Notes: generated by a model from the letters alone, not told the origin. A stretch of DNA of 64,000 nucleotides from Nitrososphaerota archaeon (GCA_021323705.1 JAJPKL010000023.1:1-64000), one strand, 5' to 3'. Positions 42,312-51,902 are shown, counted from the stretch's first letter. Translations and numbers: made by a program.

Positions 42312-43424
42312 CTAATTTGTAACTTTTCTTGTATGTCTTACCACAAAAAGGCTTCCGCCTATAGCAGAAGCCGCACCCACAGATGCAATGATTGTAATCA
42401 TGGCCCACAAGTTATTTTGTTGATTTTGGATTGTTGTTGTGATGGCTCTTTGGGGGGTTGGAGGGGTCTGCTGGGATGACAAATCTACTTTATATGGTGT
42501 AAGAGATTCTGCGGTTTGTTCTTCTGTGACTGGCTTTGTTTGTTGTATTGATTGTGTTGATGGCGGTGGTATTGATTGTGGCGACTGCTGAGCTGATTGA
42601 GAATTGAACTGCTGAGATGCCTTTTGTATCCCTCCCTGAATTTGTTGCATCTCATCTGGAACTGGGGCGCCCATCTGGTGCGGGAGCTTACCAATGGTTG
42701 CCAACGCCTGCCTTATTTGCTCTGAATTCCATCCAGTGCCGATAATTTGCTGTAAAAAACAGATTCGCTTATCTGTCCATTTTGATATGCTTGTATGATT
42801 GAATTACCGTTGTCAGCTTCTTGTGGTGCGGATGGTGAGGAACCTGGTGTGACTGTAAATTGTACTGTTTTTACAATATAGTTTATCTGTGGTGCATTTT
42901 CTTCAGCCCAGCCAAATTTGATCTCATACGTACCGATAGGTTGGTCTTTTGTGTTACATAACGTAGAATATCTTTCTACGGTTTTGCCATTTACTACAAC
43001 ATCACATACGGAATTTTCAAAACCATTAAGATAAACTGGATTGGGATTTGTTGTACTATAATGAAAAGGTAATGATTCTATCTGCAAAATCATGATTTAC
43101 TGCTTCACCATGAGTGTAAATTGGAAAACAGTCTCCTCCTCCACATTGGCTTTGTGGAGTGACTCCAAACGATTGTGAGAATGGCAGATAAATGTAAAGA
43201 TCAGGGTATGGGTAGGACTCCTTTGAAATGTCTGGAATGTTCGATACTGTGATGGTTATTTGAGTTCCAGGCGGACCAGATGTTGGCGATATGGTAACTT
43301 GTGGGCTTCTCAGAGTGCTTAGATCTGATGTTGCATAAACAGAATTGAGAAGTGGTAGAACCATTACACCCATCAATGCAAAAATGGTTAGCCTTCTCAA
43401 TTCTAAAGAAAAATTTTGCACCAT
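42312..43424 (-). pseudogene. Frameshifted exported protein gene (two compensating indels)
   Basis: Three adjoining minus-strand reading frames make up one exported protein. The first (from ATG 43424, signal peptide then an IPT/Ig-like start with SPTSGPPGTQITITVS) stops at about 43056. The middle part runs in another frame from about 43093 to 42713. The last returns to the first frame to 42312 and ends with a Gln/Pro-rich linker, one membrane helix and a basic tail. Joining at TTTT near 43060 (one base too many) and TTTTTT near 42755 (one base too few) gives a smooth product (GQISESVF then LQQIIGTGW). It may be a decayed gene or two sequencing errors in homopolymers. Confidence 0.75.
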
Positions 43425-43494
43425 AACTAATAAGACTTGGGAAGAAATTATCAGCGAGAATCTTCTATACGAAACCGCAAGAGTTTTAGATTTT

Positions 43495-44421
43495 TTATAC
43501 ATCACTTTCTATCTTTAGGATAGAATTTTTTGGAACCTGCAAATCTCGGAATGTATCTGGGTTGATTATCTTTGCCAAGATTTCAAGTCCAGTTATAGTT
43601 CTTGGACCTGGTTTGCTAAAGTACTCATTTGCGTTTACTGCATAAACTTGGCTTTGTTTTACTGATCTGAGCGATTTCCATTTTTCCTTGTCTGCAATTC
43701 TGTCATATTCCTGAAGTGTGCGATTTATATCAAAACCACACGGCATAAGCACAATTATGTCTGGATCAAACTTGACTACCTCATCAAGATCCATTCTTCT
43801 TGATTGCTCACCTGTGACACTAATGCCGTTTATTCCTCCTGCAATCTCTACCATTTGTGGAACCCAGTGACCTGCAGTAAATAGCGGATCAAGCCACTCT
43901 ATGCAGAGAACTTTAGGTCGTGCACCTTTAGAAATATGTTGAATGGTTTTGATTCTGGCCCTCAGGTCAGACACAAAGCTTTGTGCTTTGCTTATCTTTC
44001 CAACCTTTCTTCCAATCTCAGATATATTGTCAAGTATATCATCTAAATTCTTTGGGTCTAAGATTAGAACTTCGGGTTTATCTTTAAGCAGCGCAACCGC
44101 TTTGTTAATTTCCTTGGTAAAAGGTGAACAAACTTCACAAATTCCTTGTGCTACTATGAGATTTGGATTTGCGTTTTTTAGTACTTTCTCATCTAGAACA
44201 TAAATGTCCCGTCCTGTCTTCATTAGATCTACCACTTTGTTGTCTATTTCTTGGCTTGTCATTTTTTGAGGATTAAAGACGGAATGGATCACTTTTGGCT
44301 TGCTTTTTGTGTCTGACGGATAATTACATTCATGCGTAACTGCTAACACTCTATCTCCCACTCCAAGTTCGTATAGTATTTCGGTAGCACTCGGAAGAAA
44401 AGAAACTATGCGTTGTTCCAT
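43495..44421 (-). CDS. BtuF-like cobalamin-binding protein without signal peptide
   Basis: This 308-residue protein is a helical-backbone metal-receptor/BtuF-type periplasmic binding protein: RIVSFLPSATEILYELG at the start, two alpha/beta lobes, and CIEWLDPLFTAGHW near residue 175. BtuF binds vitamin B12 outside the membrane, yet here no signal peptide or anchor precedes the domain, from either ATG 44421 or 44427. It may act in the cytosol, for example on corrinoids, or the export signal may be atypical. No transport permease is adjacent. Confidence 0.8.
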   Translation of the reverse strand: MEQRIVSFLPSATEILYELGVGDRVLAVTHECNYPSDTKSKPKVIHSVFNPQKMTSQEIDNKVVDLMKTGRDIYVLDEKVLKNANPNLIVAQGICEVCSPFTKEINKAVALLKDKPEVLILDPKNLDDILDNISEIGRKVGKISKAQSFVSDLRARIKTIQHISKGARPKVLCIEWLDPLFTAGHWVPQMVEIAGGINGISVTGEQSRRMDLDEVVKFDPDIIVLMPCGFDINRTLQEYDRIADKEKWKSLRSVKQSQVYAVNANEYFSKPGPRTITGLEILAKIINPDTFRDLQVPKNSILKIESDV

Positions 44422-44509
44422 CCTCATTTATGTTGTCGATGGCTTCTTTAAAGATACTTGAAATTGCCAAATCCTATTTCCTCAAAACTTAAGAATAGCC
44501 CTTTGCTCG

Positions 44510-45394
44510 ATGAGTCTGTTGGCTAGCTTTACGGTTATTGGTGGAACATCATCTGAGAGTCTTGCAAGAAAGATTGCGTCAAGATTAAGATCAAAATATA
44601 TCGGATGTGAACTTCGAGTTTTTCCAGATGGTGAGAGTAAACTTACTCTCAAGGCAAAACCTAGTGGCAAAATAATTGTAGTACATTCTGTGTATCCCCC
44701 CGTTGATACTAATCTAGTTCGTGCTTTAGCTCTTGTTTCCCAAGCAAGAAGATATTCTTCCCAAGTGTCTGCGGTAATACCGTATATGGGTTATGCAAGA
44801 CAGGACAGAGAATTTTTACCAAGTGAGGTAGTTACCATGTCTCTTGTTGCAAAGCTGTTCAAGGCTGCAGGAGCAAGAAAAATTGTAGTGGTCGATATTC
44901 ATAGTATGATAGCATTAAAGCACTTTACAATTCCTGCAAAAAATGTCAGTGCTATAGAGGAACTTGTAAAACATTTCAAAAAATCGTCTCTCAAAGATCC
45001 TCTTGTGGTATCACCTGACATGGGTGGCATTAAGCGAGCAAAAAACTTTGCAAGTCTCTTAGGTGTGGACTATATCGCATTGGAAAAACACAGAGACAGA
45101 AAGACTGGCGAGGTCTCAATAAAATCTTCAGAACATCGCGAGGTAAGGGGAAGGGACCTCATCTTGGTTGACGACATGATATCTACTGGAGGTAGTATAG
45201 TAAAGGCTGCAGAGTTTTTGAAGAAACAAAAGTGCGGTAGGATCTATGCATCGTGCACCCACGCACTTTTAATTGGTGATGCAGAAAAGCGAATCAGAAA
45301 AGCTGGAGTTACAAAAATAATTTCCACAAATACCATCCCTGGCAGAACAAGCATCATCGATGTATCACCTGTAATAGTCAAGGCAATTAGTTGA
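44510..45394 (+). CDS. prs: Ribose-phosphate pyrophosphokinase
   Basis: This 294-residue PRPP synthase has the ATP-binding FPDGESKLTL near residue 38, the RQDREF flexible loop near 99, the catalytic HSMIALKHF segment near 129 and the PRPP loop LILVDDMISTGGSI near 215. It makes PRPP for nucleotides, histidine and tryptophan. It is the first gene of a tight four-gene row; the next gene starts on the base after its stop. Confidence 0.95.
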   Translation: MSLLASFTVIGGTSSESLARKIASRLRSKYIGCELRVFPDGESKLTLKAKPSGKIIVVHSVYPPVDTNLVRALALVSQARRYSSQVSAVIPYMGYARQDREFLPSEVVTMSLVAKLFKAAGARKIVVVDIHSMIALKHFTIPAKNVSAIEELVKHFKKSSLKDPLVVSPDMGGIKRAKNFASLLGVDYIALEKHRDRKTGEVSIKSSEHREVRGRDLILVDDMISTGGSIVKAAEFLKKQKCGRIYASCTHALLIGDAEKRIRKAGVTKIISTNTIPGRTSIIDVSPVIVKAIS

Positions 45395-46330
45395 ATGCCG
45401 CATAATTTCTTTGTGTTATCTGGTGAACATCTAGAGCTTGCCCAAGACGAAGTTGTTTCGATTTCAAAAATCTATGATCAGTATACTGAACACGAATCAG
45501 AATCAAGACTGGTTATAACAAAATCTACTGTACCATTTGAGAAGATAGCTGGGAGAGCTGCTTTTGTAAGAATTGCCGGAAATATTTCAGGTACATTTGA
45601 TGATATATCAGAGATCGAATTGCATGTCCCAAGACCTGATGCATTTGCTTGCAGGACAATCAATCTTTCTTCAAAGAAGATAGACGGTGTTACTTTGGAA
45701 AGAGAAGTTGGTCCCATACTCAAGAAAAGTTGGGGCGCCAGAGTATCTCTTTCCAGCCCCTCTCTTACAATATACCTTATCCTAACAGATACTAAGAGAT
45801 ACGTGGGCTATTCAGACATGATACTTGAGCCGAAGAGGCCGGAGAAGATATTCAAGTATCCACATGAACTAGAATGGAAGCTTGCAAGATGCATGGTCAA
45901 TCTATCAGGCTTGAGGGAAGGCAAGACGCTCTGTGATCCATTTTGTGGGACAGGCACCATTTTGCTTGAGGCAGAATCTATTGGAATACGCTCTATTGGA
46001 ATAGATTTTGATGAAAAAATGTGTTATATCTCAGAGAAAAACCTGTCACAAAATGGATATGAATCAAGAGTTATCAATTCTACTTTTGATTATATACAAA
46101 AGATCAAGGACGATGTTGATGCAGTAGTTACTGATGTTCCATACGGTTCTGCTTCAAGATCATCTGTAGCTCCAAAAAAGCTAATCCAAGATTTTATTTC
46201 AATACTGCCAAAGAAGATGAAATTGGTCATGGTATACAAAAAAGGAATCGATCTTGATTATCTTGACAAAGCAAAGAAATACGAGGTCTACAGACATAAG
46301 AGTCTCACAAGGGTGATTGCAGTAAGATGA
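45395..46330 (+). CDS. THUMP-domain tRNA (guanine-10-N2) methyltransferase
   Basis: This 311-residue protein has an N-terminal THUMP region (about 40-150) and a C-terminal class I methyltransferase ([15 protein letters not shown] near 183, then DVPYG as motif IV near 247). The layout and length match archaeal TrmG10/Trm11, which methylates guanine-10 of tRNA. Motif IV is usually DPPYG; here the first proline is valine. It overlaps rnz by 4 bases, which links tRNA base modification and 3'-end processing. Confidence 0.85.
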   Translation: MPHNFFVLSGEHLELAQDEVVSISKIYDQYTEHESESRLVITKSTVPFEKIAGRAAFVRIAGNISGTFDDISEIELHVPRPDAFACRTINLSSKKIDGVTLEREVGPILKKSWGARVSLSSPSLTIYLILTDTKRYVGYSDMILEPKRPEKIFKYPHELEWKLARCMVNLSGLREGKTLCDPFCGTGTILLEAESIGIRSIGIDFDEKMCYISEKNLSQNGYESRVINSTFDYIQKIKDDVDAVVTDVPYGSASRSSVAPKKLIQDFISILPKKMKLVMVYKKGIDLDYLDKAKKYEVYRHKSLTRVIAVR

Positions 46331-47226
46331 AATTGGTGTTTTTAGGAACGTCAGCGGCCCAGCCAACTGTAGAACGGGGTATGACGTGCATCTGTCTTGT
46401 ATTGGACAAGGAAATACTCATGTTTGATGCAGGTGAGGGGGCTCAGATTGCATTCCAAAAGGCCAAGCTTGGTTGGAACAAAAAGATCAAGATCTTTGTT
46501 ACCCACCTGCATGGGGACCACTGCGTCGGAATACTGGGTTTGCTGCAGACAATGTCGTTGCAAAACAGGACAGAATCAGTTGACATCTTTGGTCCCCAAG
46601 GAATTGACGAATTCCTCGCAGCAAACCTCAAGATACTAAACTTTGGTCTTACTTTCCCTGTTAGAATAATGAAGGTAAAGGAAGGCCTAGTCTATGATGA
46701 TACTGCATATACGATTCATGTCTGCGAAGCAGAGCATTCCATTCCAGCCTATTCTTACCTCTTTATTGAAAAAGACAAGCCAGGCAAGTTCTATCCCGAA
46801 AAGGCAAAAAAACTAGGTGTTCCCGAAGGGAAACTTTGGCACGAACTCCAACAAGGCAAGGAGGTAAATGTGGGAGACAAGACAGTAAACCCCTCAGATG
46901 TAATGGGCGAGAAAAGAAAGGGAAGAAGGATAGGCATATCGGGGGATACAAGACCTACAACAAAGCTTGAAGAATTTTTCAAGGGGTGTGACTATATCAC
47001 CTTTGATTCGACATATTCTGATGTATTGCAAGACAAAGCAAAGGAAAATTTTCATTCAACATCAGTTGAAGCTGCAAAGCTTGCAAAAAAGGCCCAAGTG
47101 TCAAATCTTATTTTGACACATTTTTCGGCAAGATATGAAGATGCAGAAGAACTGGTTAAAGAGGCAAAGTCAATACATGGTTCAGTAATTGCTGCAAAAG
47201 ATCTACTAGAAATTGAGATCAAGTGA
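46327..47226 (+). CDS. rnz: Ribonuclease Z
   Basis: This 299-residue metallo-beta-lactamase-fold nuclease trims the 3' ends of tRNA precursors. The metal motif HLHGDH gives His60, His62, Asp64 and His65; further ligands lie in [14 protein letters not shown] and LTHFSARY. The GEGAQIA segment near 37 and the exosite region are as in tRNase Z short forms. It is translated with trmG10 (4-base overlap) and sits one base before the sirtuin gene. Confidence 0.95.
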   Translation: MKLVFLGTSAAQPTVERGMTCICLVLDKEILMFDAGEGAQIAFQKAKLGWNKKIKIFVTHLHGDHCVGILGLLQTMSLQNRTESVDIFGPQGIDEFLAANLKILNFGLTFPVRIMKVKEGLVYDDTAYTIHVCEAEHSIPAYSYLFIEKDKPGKFYPEKAKKLGVPEGKLWHELQQGKEVNVGDKTVNPSDVMGEKRKGRRIGISGDTRPTTKLEEFFKGCDYITFDSTYSDVLQDKAKENFHSTSVEAAKLAKKAQVSNLILTHFSARYEDAEELVKEAKSIHGSVIAAKDLLEIEIK

Positions 47227-47227
47227 A

Positions 47228-47950
47228 ATGTTTGAATCTCTTGCTGATAAATTAAAAGATTCAAAAAACATAGTTTTTGTTACAGGTGCTGGAATATCGC
47301 AGAAAAGTGGAATTCCAACCTTTCGAGGAAAAGACGGCCTGTGGAGAAAGTATGATGCAATGAAGCTAGCAACAGTAGATGCATTTTATGAAAACCCAAA
47401 ACTCATCTGGGAGTGGTATGAGGAAAGGCGACGTAATATCATTGCAGCAAAACCAAATGCAGGTCACCTTGCAATAGCAGAGCTTGAAAAATTCAAGACT
47501 GTTCATGTACTGACACAGAATATTGATGGCTTACACCAAAGAGCTGGAAGCACCAAAGTCTATGAGCTTCACGGAAGCATCATTACAATCAAGTGCACAT
47601 GGTGCGATTTCAAAGATGCCATAACATCGAGCTTTTCAGAGCTTCCTCCAATTTGCAAGTGCAAAAATATTTTACGACCAGATGCAGTATGGTTTGGAGA
47701 GCCTCTTCCACAGGACATATGGCAGACAGCAATACAGCAAGCAAGTTCCTGTGATGTAATGGTAATGGTTGGAACATCTCTTGCCGTATCACCTGCAAAC
47801 CTCTTGCCGGTATATGCAAAACAGAATGGAGCAATCCTAATTGAAGTAAATCCAGAAGAAACTATGATGTCTGCAAACGTGGACCTTTCAATTCGTTCCT
47901 CTGCAGCAAGGGCTCTCCCCGAGCTCTTATCAGTATTTCAGAGACAATAA
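47228..47950 (+). CDS. NAD-dependent protein deacylase (sirtuin)
   Basis: From ATG 47228, one base after the rnz stop, this gives 240 residues. NAD-binding motifs are GAGIS near residue 21 and TQNIDGLHQRAG near 95; the catalytic His lies in ELHGSI near 113. A zinc module uses Cys-x2-Cys (CTWC) and Cys-x-Cys (CKC), a slightly unusual second pair. Archaeal sirtuins deacetylate chromatin proteins such as Alba; Tyr and Arg residues for deacylation of succinyl-lysine (near ERRRN) hint at a SIRT5-like range. Confidence 0.93.
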   Translation: MFESLADKLKDSKNIVFVTGAGISQKSGIPTFRGKDGLWRKYDAMKLATVDAFYENPKLIWEWYEERRRNIIAAKPNAGHLAIAELEKFKTVHVLTQNIDGLHQRAGSTKVYELHGSIITIKCTWCDFKDAITSSFSELPPICKCKNILRPDAVWFGEPLPQDIWQTAIQQASSCDVMVMVGTSLAVSPANLLPVYAKQNGAILIEVNPEETMMSANVDLSIRSSAARALPELLSVFQRQ

Positions 47951-48093
47951 TACAAATTATTCAAAGAATTGGATAATGTTTTCATTGAATTGTTGTTGTG
48001 AAATAAAGAATTATTGAAAAAATAGAAATTATTTGTGATAATTATGATATATTGTTAAATATCATGAAAACATACAATAATCAATGATAAAAT

Positions 48094-48204
48094 ACGCAAA
48101 TTCTGGTGACTGAATTTGCGTGGCTCTGCGAAAAAGAGTACATGGTAGAACGCACAAAGGTGCGTGAGTGGCAAGAGAATGCTTTTGCCTATACAGAGCC
48201 ACGC
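48094..48204. ncRNA. Candidate structured RNA with alternative stems in a convergent gap
   Basis: GCGTGGCTCTG (48118-48128) pairs exactly with CAGAGCCACGC (48194-48204). Inside are ACGCAC/GTGCGT and GGCAA/TTGCC hairpins. Just upstream, ACGCAAATTC (48094-48103) pairs exactly with GAATTTGCGT (48112-48121), sharing GCGT with the large stem, so the two folds exclude each other. It lies between the convergent sirtuin and UPF0201 genes and is GC-rich in AT-rich DNA. A T-rich run (CCTTTTCTT) follows on the plus strand. The outer ends (GCGTGGC/GCCACGCC) match those of the RNA at 38204. The remaining parts of this 322-base gap show nothing else. Strand unknown. Confidence 0.6.
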
Positions 48205-48272
48205 CGTTACACCTTTTCTTAAAGTCCTACCAGAAAACAGGAAGGGCCTATTTTTTGGCAACACAATTTTTG

Positions 48273-48677
48273 TCAGTCTATAAATTCAGGAGCAAGCCAG
48301 TCGGCTATCTTTTCCAAATTTTTTGAATGTAAAATTACCTTGATTGGTCCCATTGGAGACTCTTCTGCTTCATCACATACAGCTACAACATCTACAAATG
48401 CTGCTTGCTTGTTGAGGTAAAACCAAGTAGTATCTCCCTCCGTGTTATATCGCATTTGTCGTCTATAGACTCTGTTTACTTTGCGCCTCCGTATAGTCTC
48501 CTGAATCTTTGACAGCGAATTCAAGTCTCTTGAGGTGGCCTTTATGCTTCCTTCCCTGTATTCATAATTTGCATCCAAGATTACATTTGATATGGCAGCC
48601 TTGATCTTGTCGTGGTCTTCAGACGGGTTGACTGCCGCATATGCCTCTATCTTGCATGCAACTTTGGGTACGGTCAC
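48273..48677 (-). CDS. UPF0201 RNA-binding-fold protein
   Basis: From GTG 48677 this gives 134 residues; the frame also opens at TTG 48686, but GTG gives the usual 4-base overlap with the UPF0200 stop. The protein matches the UPF0201 family (structurally ribosomal L5-like): KIEAYAAVNPSEDHDKIKAAISN and a YFYLNKQAAFVD-type core, near GPIKV. It probably binds RNA, role unknown. It is coupled to UPF0200, as often seen in archaea. Confidence 0.85.
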   Translation of the reverse strand: MTVPKVACKIEAYAAVNPSEDHDKIKAAISNVILDANYEYREGSIKATSRDLNSLSKIQETIRRRKVNRVYRRQMRYNTEGDTTWFYLNKQAAFVDVVAVCDEAEESPMGPIKVILHSKNLEKIADWLAPEFID

Positions 48678-49219
48678 TCTGTCCAACCTTTAATGATATT
48701 ATATGCGTTATCTACGAGTTGTTCGATTGTTAGGTTGTTATTGGAAATTGTCTCATCTGCAAGAGCAATTGATTCACTCATCCCAACCCCTATCTCCCTA
48801 GAATCCCTACTTGCAAATTCTTCCCTATCAGATGGAACATCAGATCTGCCACGGCGTGTGAGAAACTTGAATCTAGTATCACCAGATGCATGAATTGCCA
48901 AAACTTTGACTGTACCAATATTTTTTAGTACGTTAACTTCTGCAAGTGACCTTACGCCATCAACAAGTATAACATTGGATTTTGAATTTAATATATTATC
49001 TTTGATTAGCTCAGCCACTGCTCCCGGTCCATTCTTTTCTCTAAGCTCAAGCATTAGCCTTCCCAGATTCTCACCCGTAGGTTCTATCTTTCTTCTTGCT
49101 GCTTCTGCCCTTACTGCATCACCCATGGTTATTTTATCAAACCCCTTTGATTTGAGGGCCTCAGCTATGGTAGTCTTGCCGGCCCCCGGCATACCAGTCA
49201 GACAGACAATAAGTTTCAT
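48674..49219 (-). CDS. UPF0200 P-loop kinase-like protein
   Basis: From ATG 49219 this gives 181 residues, an adenylate/dephospho-CoA-kinase-like fold. The P-loop TGMPGAGKTT begins at about residue 8, and the lid region RRGRSDVPSDREEFASRD near 123 is the UPF0200 signature. A nucleotide or cofactor kinase activity is likely but not established for this family. It is the first gene of the pair with UPF0201 and diverges from thpR with about 70 bases between. Confidence 0.85.
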   Translation of the reverse strand: MKLIVCLTGMPGAGKTTIAEALKSKGFDKITMGDAVRAEAARRKIEPTGENLGRLMLELREKNGPGAVAELIKDNILNSKSNVILVDGVRSLAEVNVLKNIGTVKVLAIHASGDTRFKFLTRRGRSDVPSDREEFASRDSREIGVGMSESIALADETISNNNLTIEQLVDNAYNIIKGWTE

Positions 49220-49292
49220 AGTCACAGACTAATTCTTCCAGTCTATCAAGCTACCGGAAATCATTATAGACCGTGGGATCAGAGACCATCTA

Positions 49293-49832
49293 ATGCGTAC
49301 ATTTGTGGCAGTTGAGGTTTGCAATAAAGACACACTTGATGCCATAGCAAAACTGCAATCTGATCTGCAGATAAAGGCAAGCCCCGTAGCTAAGCAAAAC
49401 ATGCATTTTACACTACTTTTTCTTGGTGAGATAACGGAACAGGTGGTAGAGGAGGTAAAGAAGGCCCTTTCAAGCATTGTCTTCAAGCCAATACAGGCAA
49501 GTTTTACACAGCTTGGAGCATTTCCCAACCTCAAGTTTCCAAGAGTAATTTGGATAGGCGTTGATAAAACAGCTGAAACATATCTTGTAGACCTTGCCTC
49601 TCAAGTTGAACAAAAGCTTGCGCCCCTAGGGTTCAAGGCAGACAAGCCATTCAAAGCCCATATTACCATATTTAGAGTAAGAAACAAGGAAAACGGCATT
49701 TCAGGCAAGATAGCAAAATACAGCAGTCTAAGCCTTGGAACAGATACCATCACGGAGCTCAAGTTCAAGCAAAGTGTCTTAACTTCAAATGGGCCGATAT
49801 ATTCTGATTTACTGGTGGTAAAGGCACAATGA
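49293..49832 (+). CDS. thpR: RNA 2',3'-cyclic phosphodiesterase (2H family)
   Basis: This 179-residue 2H phosphoesterase has both catalytic motifs, HFTLLF near residue 36 and HITIFR near 124, and the family's start RTFVAVEV. It hydrolyses 2',3'-cyclic phosphate RNA ends, as are made by tRNA splicing endonuclease. It overlaps cca by 4 bases, so tRNA end repair and CCA addition are expressed together. Confidence 0.93.
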   Translation: MRTFVAVEVCNKDTLDAIAKLQSDLQIKASPVAKQNMHFTLLFLGEITEQVVEEVKKALSSIVFKPIQASFTQLGAFPNLKFPRVIWIGVDKTAETYLVDLASQVEQKLAPLGFKADKPFKAHITIFRVRNKENGISGKIAKYSSLSLGTDTITELKFKQSVLTSNGPIYSDLLVVKAQ

Positions 49833-51163
49833 GCCAAGTTTTGGAGCAGGCAAGGAAGATTTCGATTCCTACAAAACAAGAAGAGGAAAAAACAAGAGAG
49901 CTTGCAGATCTTCTGTTAAATCAGGTAAAAAATGAATCTTCAAAGTATCTAGAGGTAGTGTCAGTTGAGCTCGGCGGATCTTATGCAAAGGGTACTTGGC
50001 TTAGAAACCAGATGGATTTTGACATATTTATCAAGCTAAAAAATGACACCGACGAGAAAAACTTTGAAGATATTGGGAAAAAAATTGGTTTTAATTCAAT
50101 GAAAAAGTTCAAGCCGCGCGTCAGATACTCTGAGCATCCGTACGTGGAGGCTGAAATAAAGGGAACAAAAGTAAATGTTGTTCCATGCTACAATGTAGAA
50201 AAAGGCCAATGGAAGAGCGCAGCTGACAGATCCTCATTTCATACCAGATTTATTTTGGAAACATTTGACGAAGCCAAGAAAAATGAGGTGAGACTTTTGA
50301 AGAAGTTTCTAAAAGGAATTGGGATTTATGGTGCAGAAATTGCAAAGGAGGGCTTTGGAGGATATGTTGCCGAGGTTCTTGTTCACAACTATGGAAGTTT
50401 TCTTGGAGTTCTTGAGGCAGCATCCAACTTTGTTCAGGGGCAGGTAATAGGCAACCCCACAAAAAAATTTGAAACTGTTCTGGTATTGGTTGACCCCATA
50501 GACAGTAATAGAAATCTAGGTACAGCAATTTCTGCGCAAAATGTAGCAAGATTCATCCTTGCTTCCAGAGCATTTCTGAAAAAGCAGTCCTTGTCGTTTT
50601 TTGTTGGTAAAAAAAGAACTCCTAACAAGAAAAATTTGAAAAATACTCTAATTGTGAAATTCAACTACAAGTGGAGAAGCCCAGATATAATTTGGGGGCA
50701 GGTCAAGCGCGCTACCACTTCACTTGCAGGACAGCTTGAGCTTGGAGGGTTTGAGGTCATACGAAAAGCTGCAGTAACCGACGAGGAGTCGGAGGCTGCC
50801 ATGCTTTTTCTTTTGCGTCTGCCCGTAATTGAGAAATTTATAGTTAAAAATGGCCCAGATGTCTACAGAAAGTCAGATTCAGACACTTTTATTTTAAAAA
50901 ACTCTAAGAATATCATGACGTGGATTGATGAAAATGGACGAATACTTTCCATGCAGAAAAGAGAATTTTATGATGCAAAAAAATTCCTAGAAAATCTCTT
51001 GAAGAAAAAAACATTGCAATCAGGGATACCTAGCGGTATAATTCCAGATATCAAGCGCGGTTTTAGAGTAATACGTGGAGACCAAGCTGTAAGCAAATCC
51101 ATTAAAAAGGCATTGGCAGAGGTTACCTCTACCGATGGACTCGTTTTCAGTACCGGTAAGTAA
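49829..51163 (+). CDS. cca: CCA-adding tRNA nucleotidyltransferase (class I)
   Basis: This 444-residue archaeal class I enzyme builds or repairs the 3' CCA of tRNA. The nucleotidyltransferase motif GGSYAKGTWL begins at residue 49, with catalytic Asp63 and Asp65 (MDFDIF) and a third acidic residue in YVEAEIKG near 110. Its central and tail domains match the archaeal form in length. The kinase gene that follows starts 29 bases before its stop. Confidence 0.95.
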   Translation: MSQVLEQARKISIPTKQEEEKTRELADLLLNQVKNESSKYLEVVSVELGGSYAKGTWLRNQMDFDIFIKLKNDTDEKNFEDIGKKIGFNSMKKFKPRVRYSEHPYVEAEIKGTKVNVVPCYNVEKGQWKSAADRSSFHTRFILETFDEAKKNEVRLLKKFLKGIGIYGAEIAKEGFGGYVAEVLVHNYGSFLGVLEAASNFVQGQVIGNPTKKFETVLVLVDPIDSNRNLGTAISAQNVARFILASRAFLKKQSLSFFVGKKRTPNKKNLKNTLIVKFNYKWRSPDIIWGQVKRATTSLAGQLELGGFEVIRKAAVTDEESEAAMLFLLRLPVIEKFIVKNGPDVYRKSDSDTFILKNSKNIMTWIDENGRILSMQKREFYDAKKFLENLLKKKTLQSGIPSGIIPDIKRGFRVIRGDQAVSKSIKKALAEVTSTDGLVFSTGK

Positions 51164-51902
51164 ACTAGTCAAGGAACCGTATTCTCATATCCTAGGATAT
51201 CCCAGGGCTACGGAAAAAGAGCTCAAAAAGCGGGTTTTGGAGCTCAAAAAACTAGGAATTAACAGCGTTACATTTGGAGGTCCTACCATTCTAAACAACA
51301 TTCCAGTCTTAGGCAAGGGGTATGTTGGCGTTGTAGTGCTGTCTCGACATGGTAAGGGCCATGCAGCGCTGAAGATACGCAGAATAGATTCAAGCAGAGA
51401 CGAGATGAAGAGCGAAGCAAAACTTCTAAAGATTGCAAACACAGTAAATGTGGGTCCCAGAGTAATTAACAGCAGTAAAAATTTCATAGTAATGGAGTAT
51501 GTAGAAGGAGAGAAGATAATTGATTGGGTAAAGGAACTAAAAGGAAAAGGCAGTGCTAGAAAACTCAGAGGCATAGTTCGCAAGATATTAGAAGATTGTT
51601 ACAATTTAGATAATATTCATCTTGATCACGGCGAGCTAAGTTACATACACAAACATGTCATCGTTGGAAAATCTCCATGCATAATTGATTTTGAGAGTGC
51701 AAGTTTGAATAGGAGGACATCTAATGTGACTTCGGCAACGCAAAGCATCTTCATTGGTTCTGGACTCTCAAATATTGTTAAAAAAATTATAAAAATTCCA
51801 AATACGAAGAAGATGATTGAGTCATTAAAAAAATACAAGCATGATCAGTCTCGCAAAAACTTTGATAACGTACTGAAAATTTTGGGGTTGGACAAGGTAT
51901 GA
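51135..51902 (+). CDS. Predicted archaeal serine/threonine kinase (COG2112-like)
   Basis: This 255-residue protein kinase-like fold resembles the small archaeal group COG2112. LGKGYVGVV near 57 is the glycine loop, ALKIRR the ATP lysine, MEYVEGEK the hinge region, LDHGELS near 163 the catalytic-loop counterpart and IDFESAS near 182 replaces DFG. The catalytic loop therefore departs from HRD, as is common in RIO/Bud32-like kinases. The overlap of 29 bases with cca is long but the N-terminal PYSHILGYPR segment belongs to the family. It overlaps the CDF gene by 4 bases. Confidence 0.78.
   Translation: MDSFSVPVSKLVKEPYSHILGYPRATEKELKKRVLELKKLGINSVTFGGPTILNNIPVLGKGYVGVVVLSRHGKGHAALKIRRIDSSRDEMKSEAKLLKIANTVNVGPRVINSSKNFIVMEYVEGEKIIDWVKELKGKGSARKLRGIVRKILEDCYNLDNIHLDHGELSYIHKHVIVGKSPCIIDFESASLNRRTSNVTSATQSIFIGSGLSNIVKKIIKIPNTKKMIESLKKYKHDQSRKNFDNVLKILGLDKV

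Noticed and set aside
42700-43100. Programmed frameshifting
   Set aside because: The T tracts do not form a canonical slippery heptamer in the zero frame, and two opposite shifts would be needed; mutation or sequencing error is simpler.
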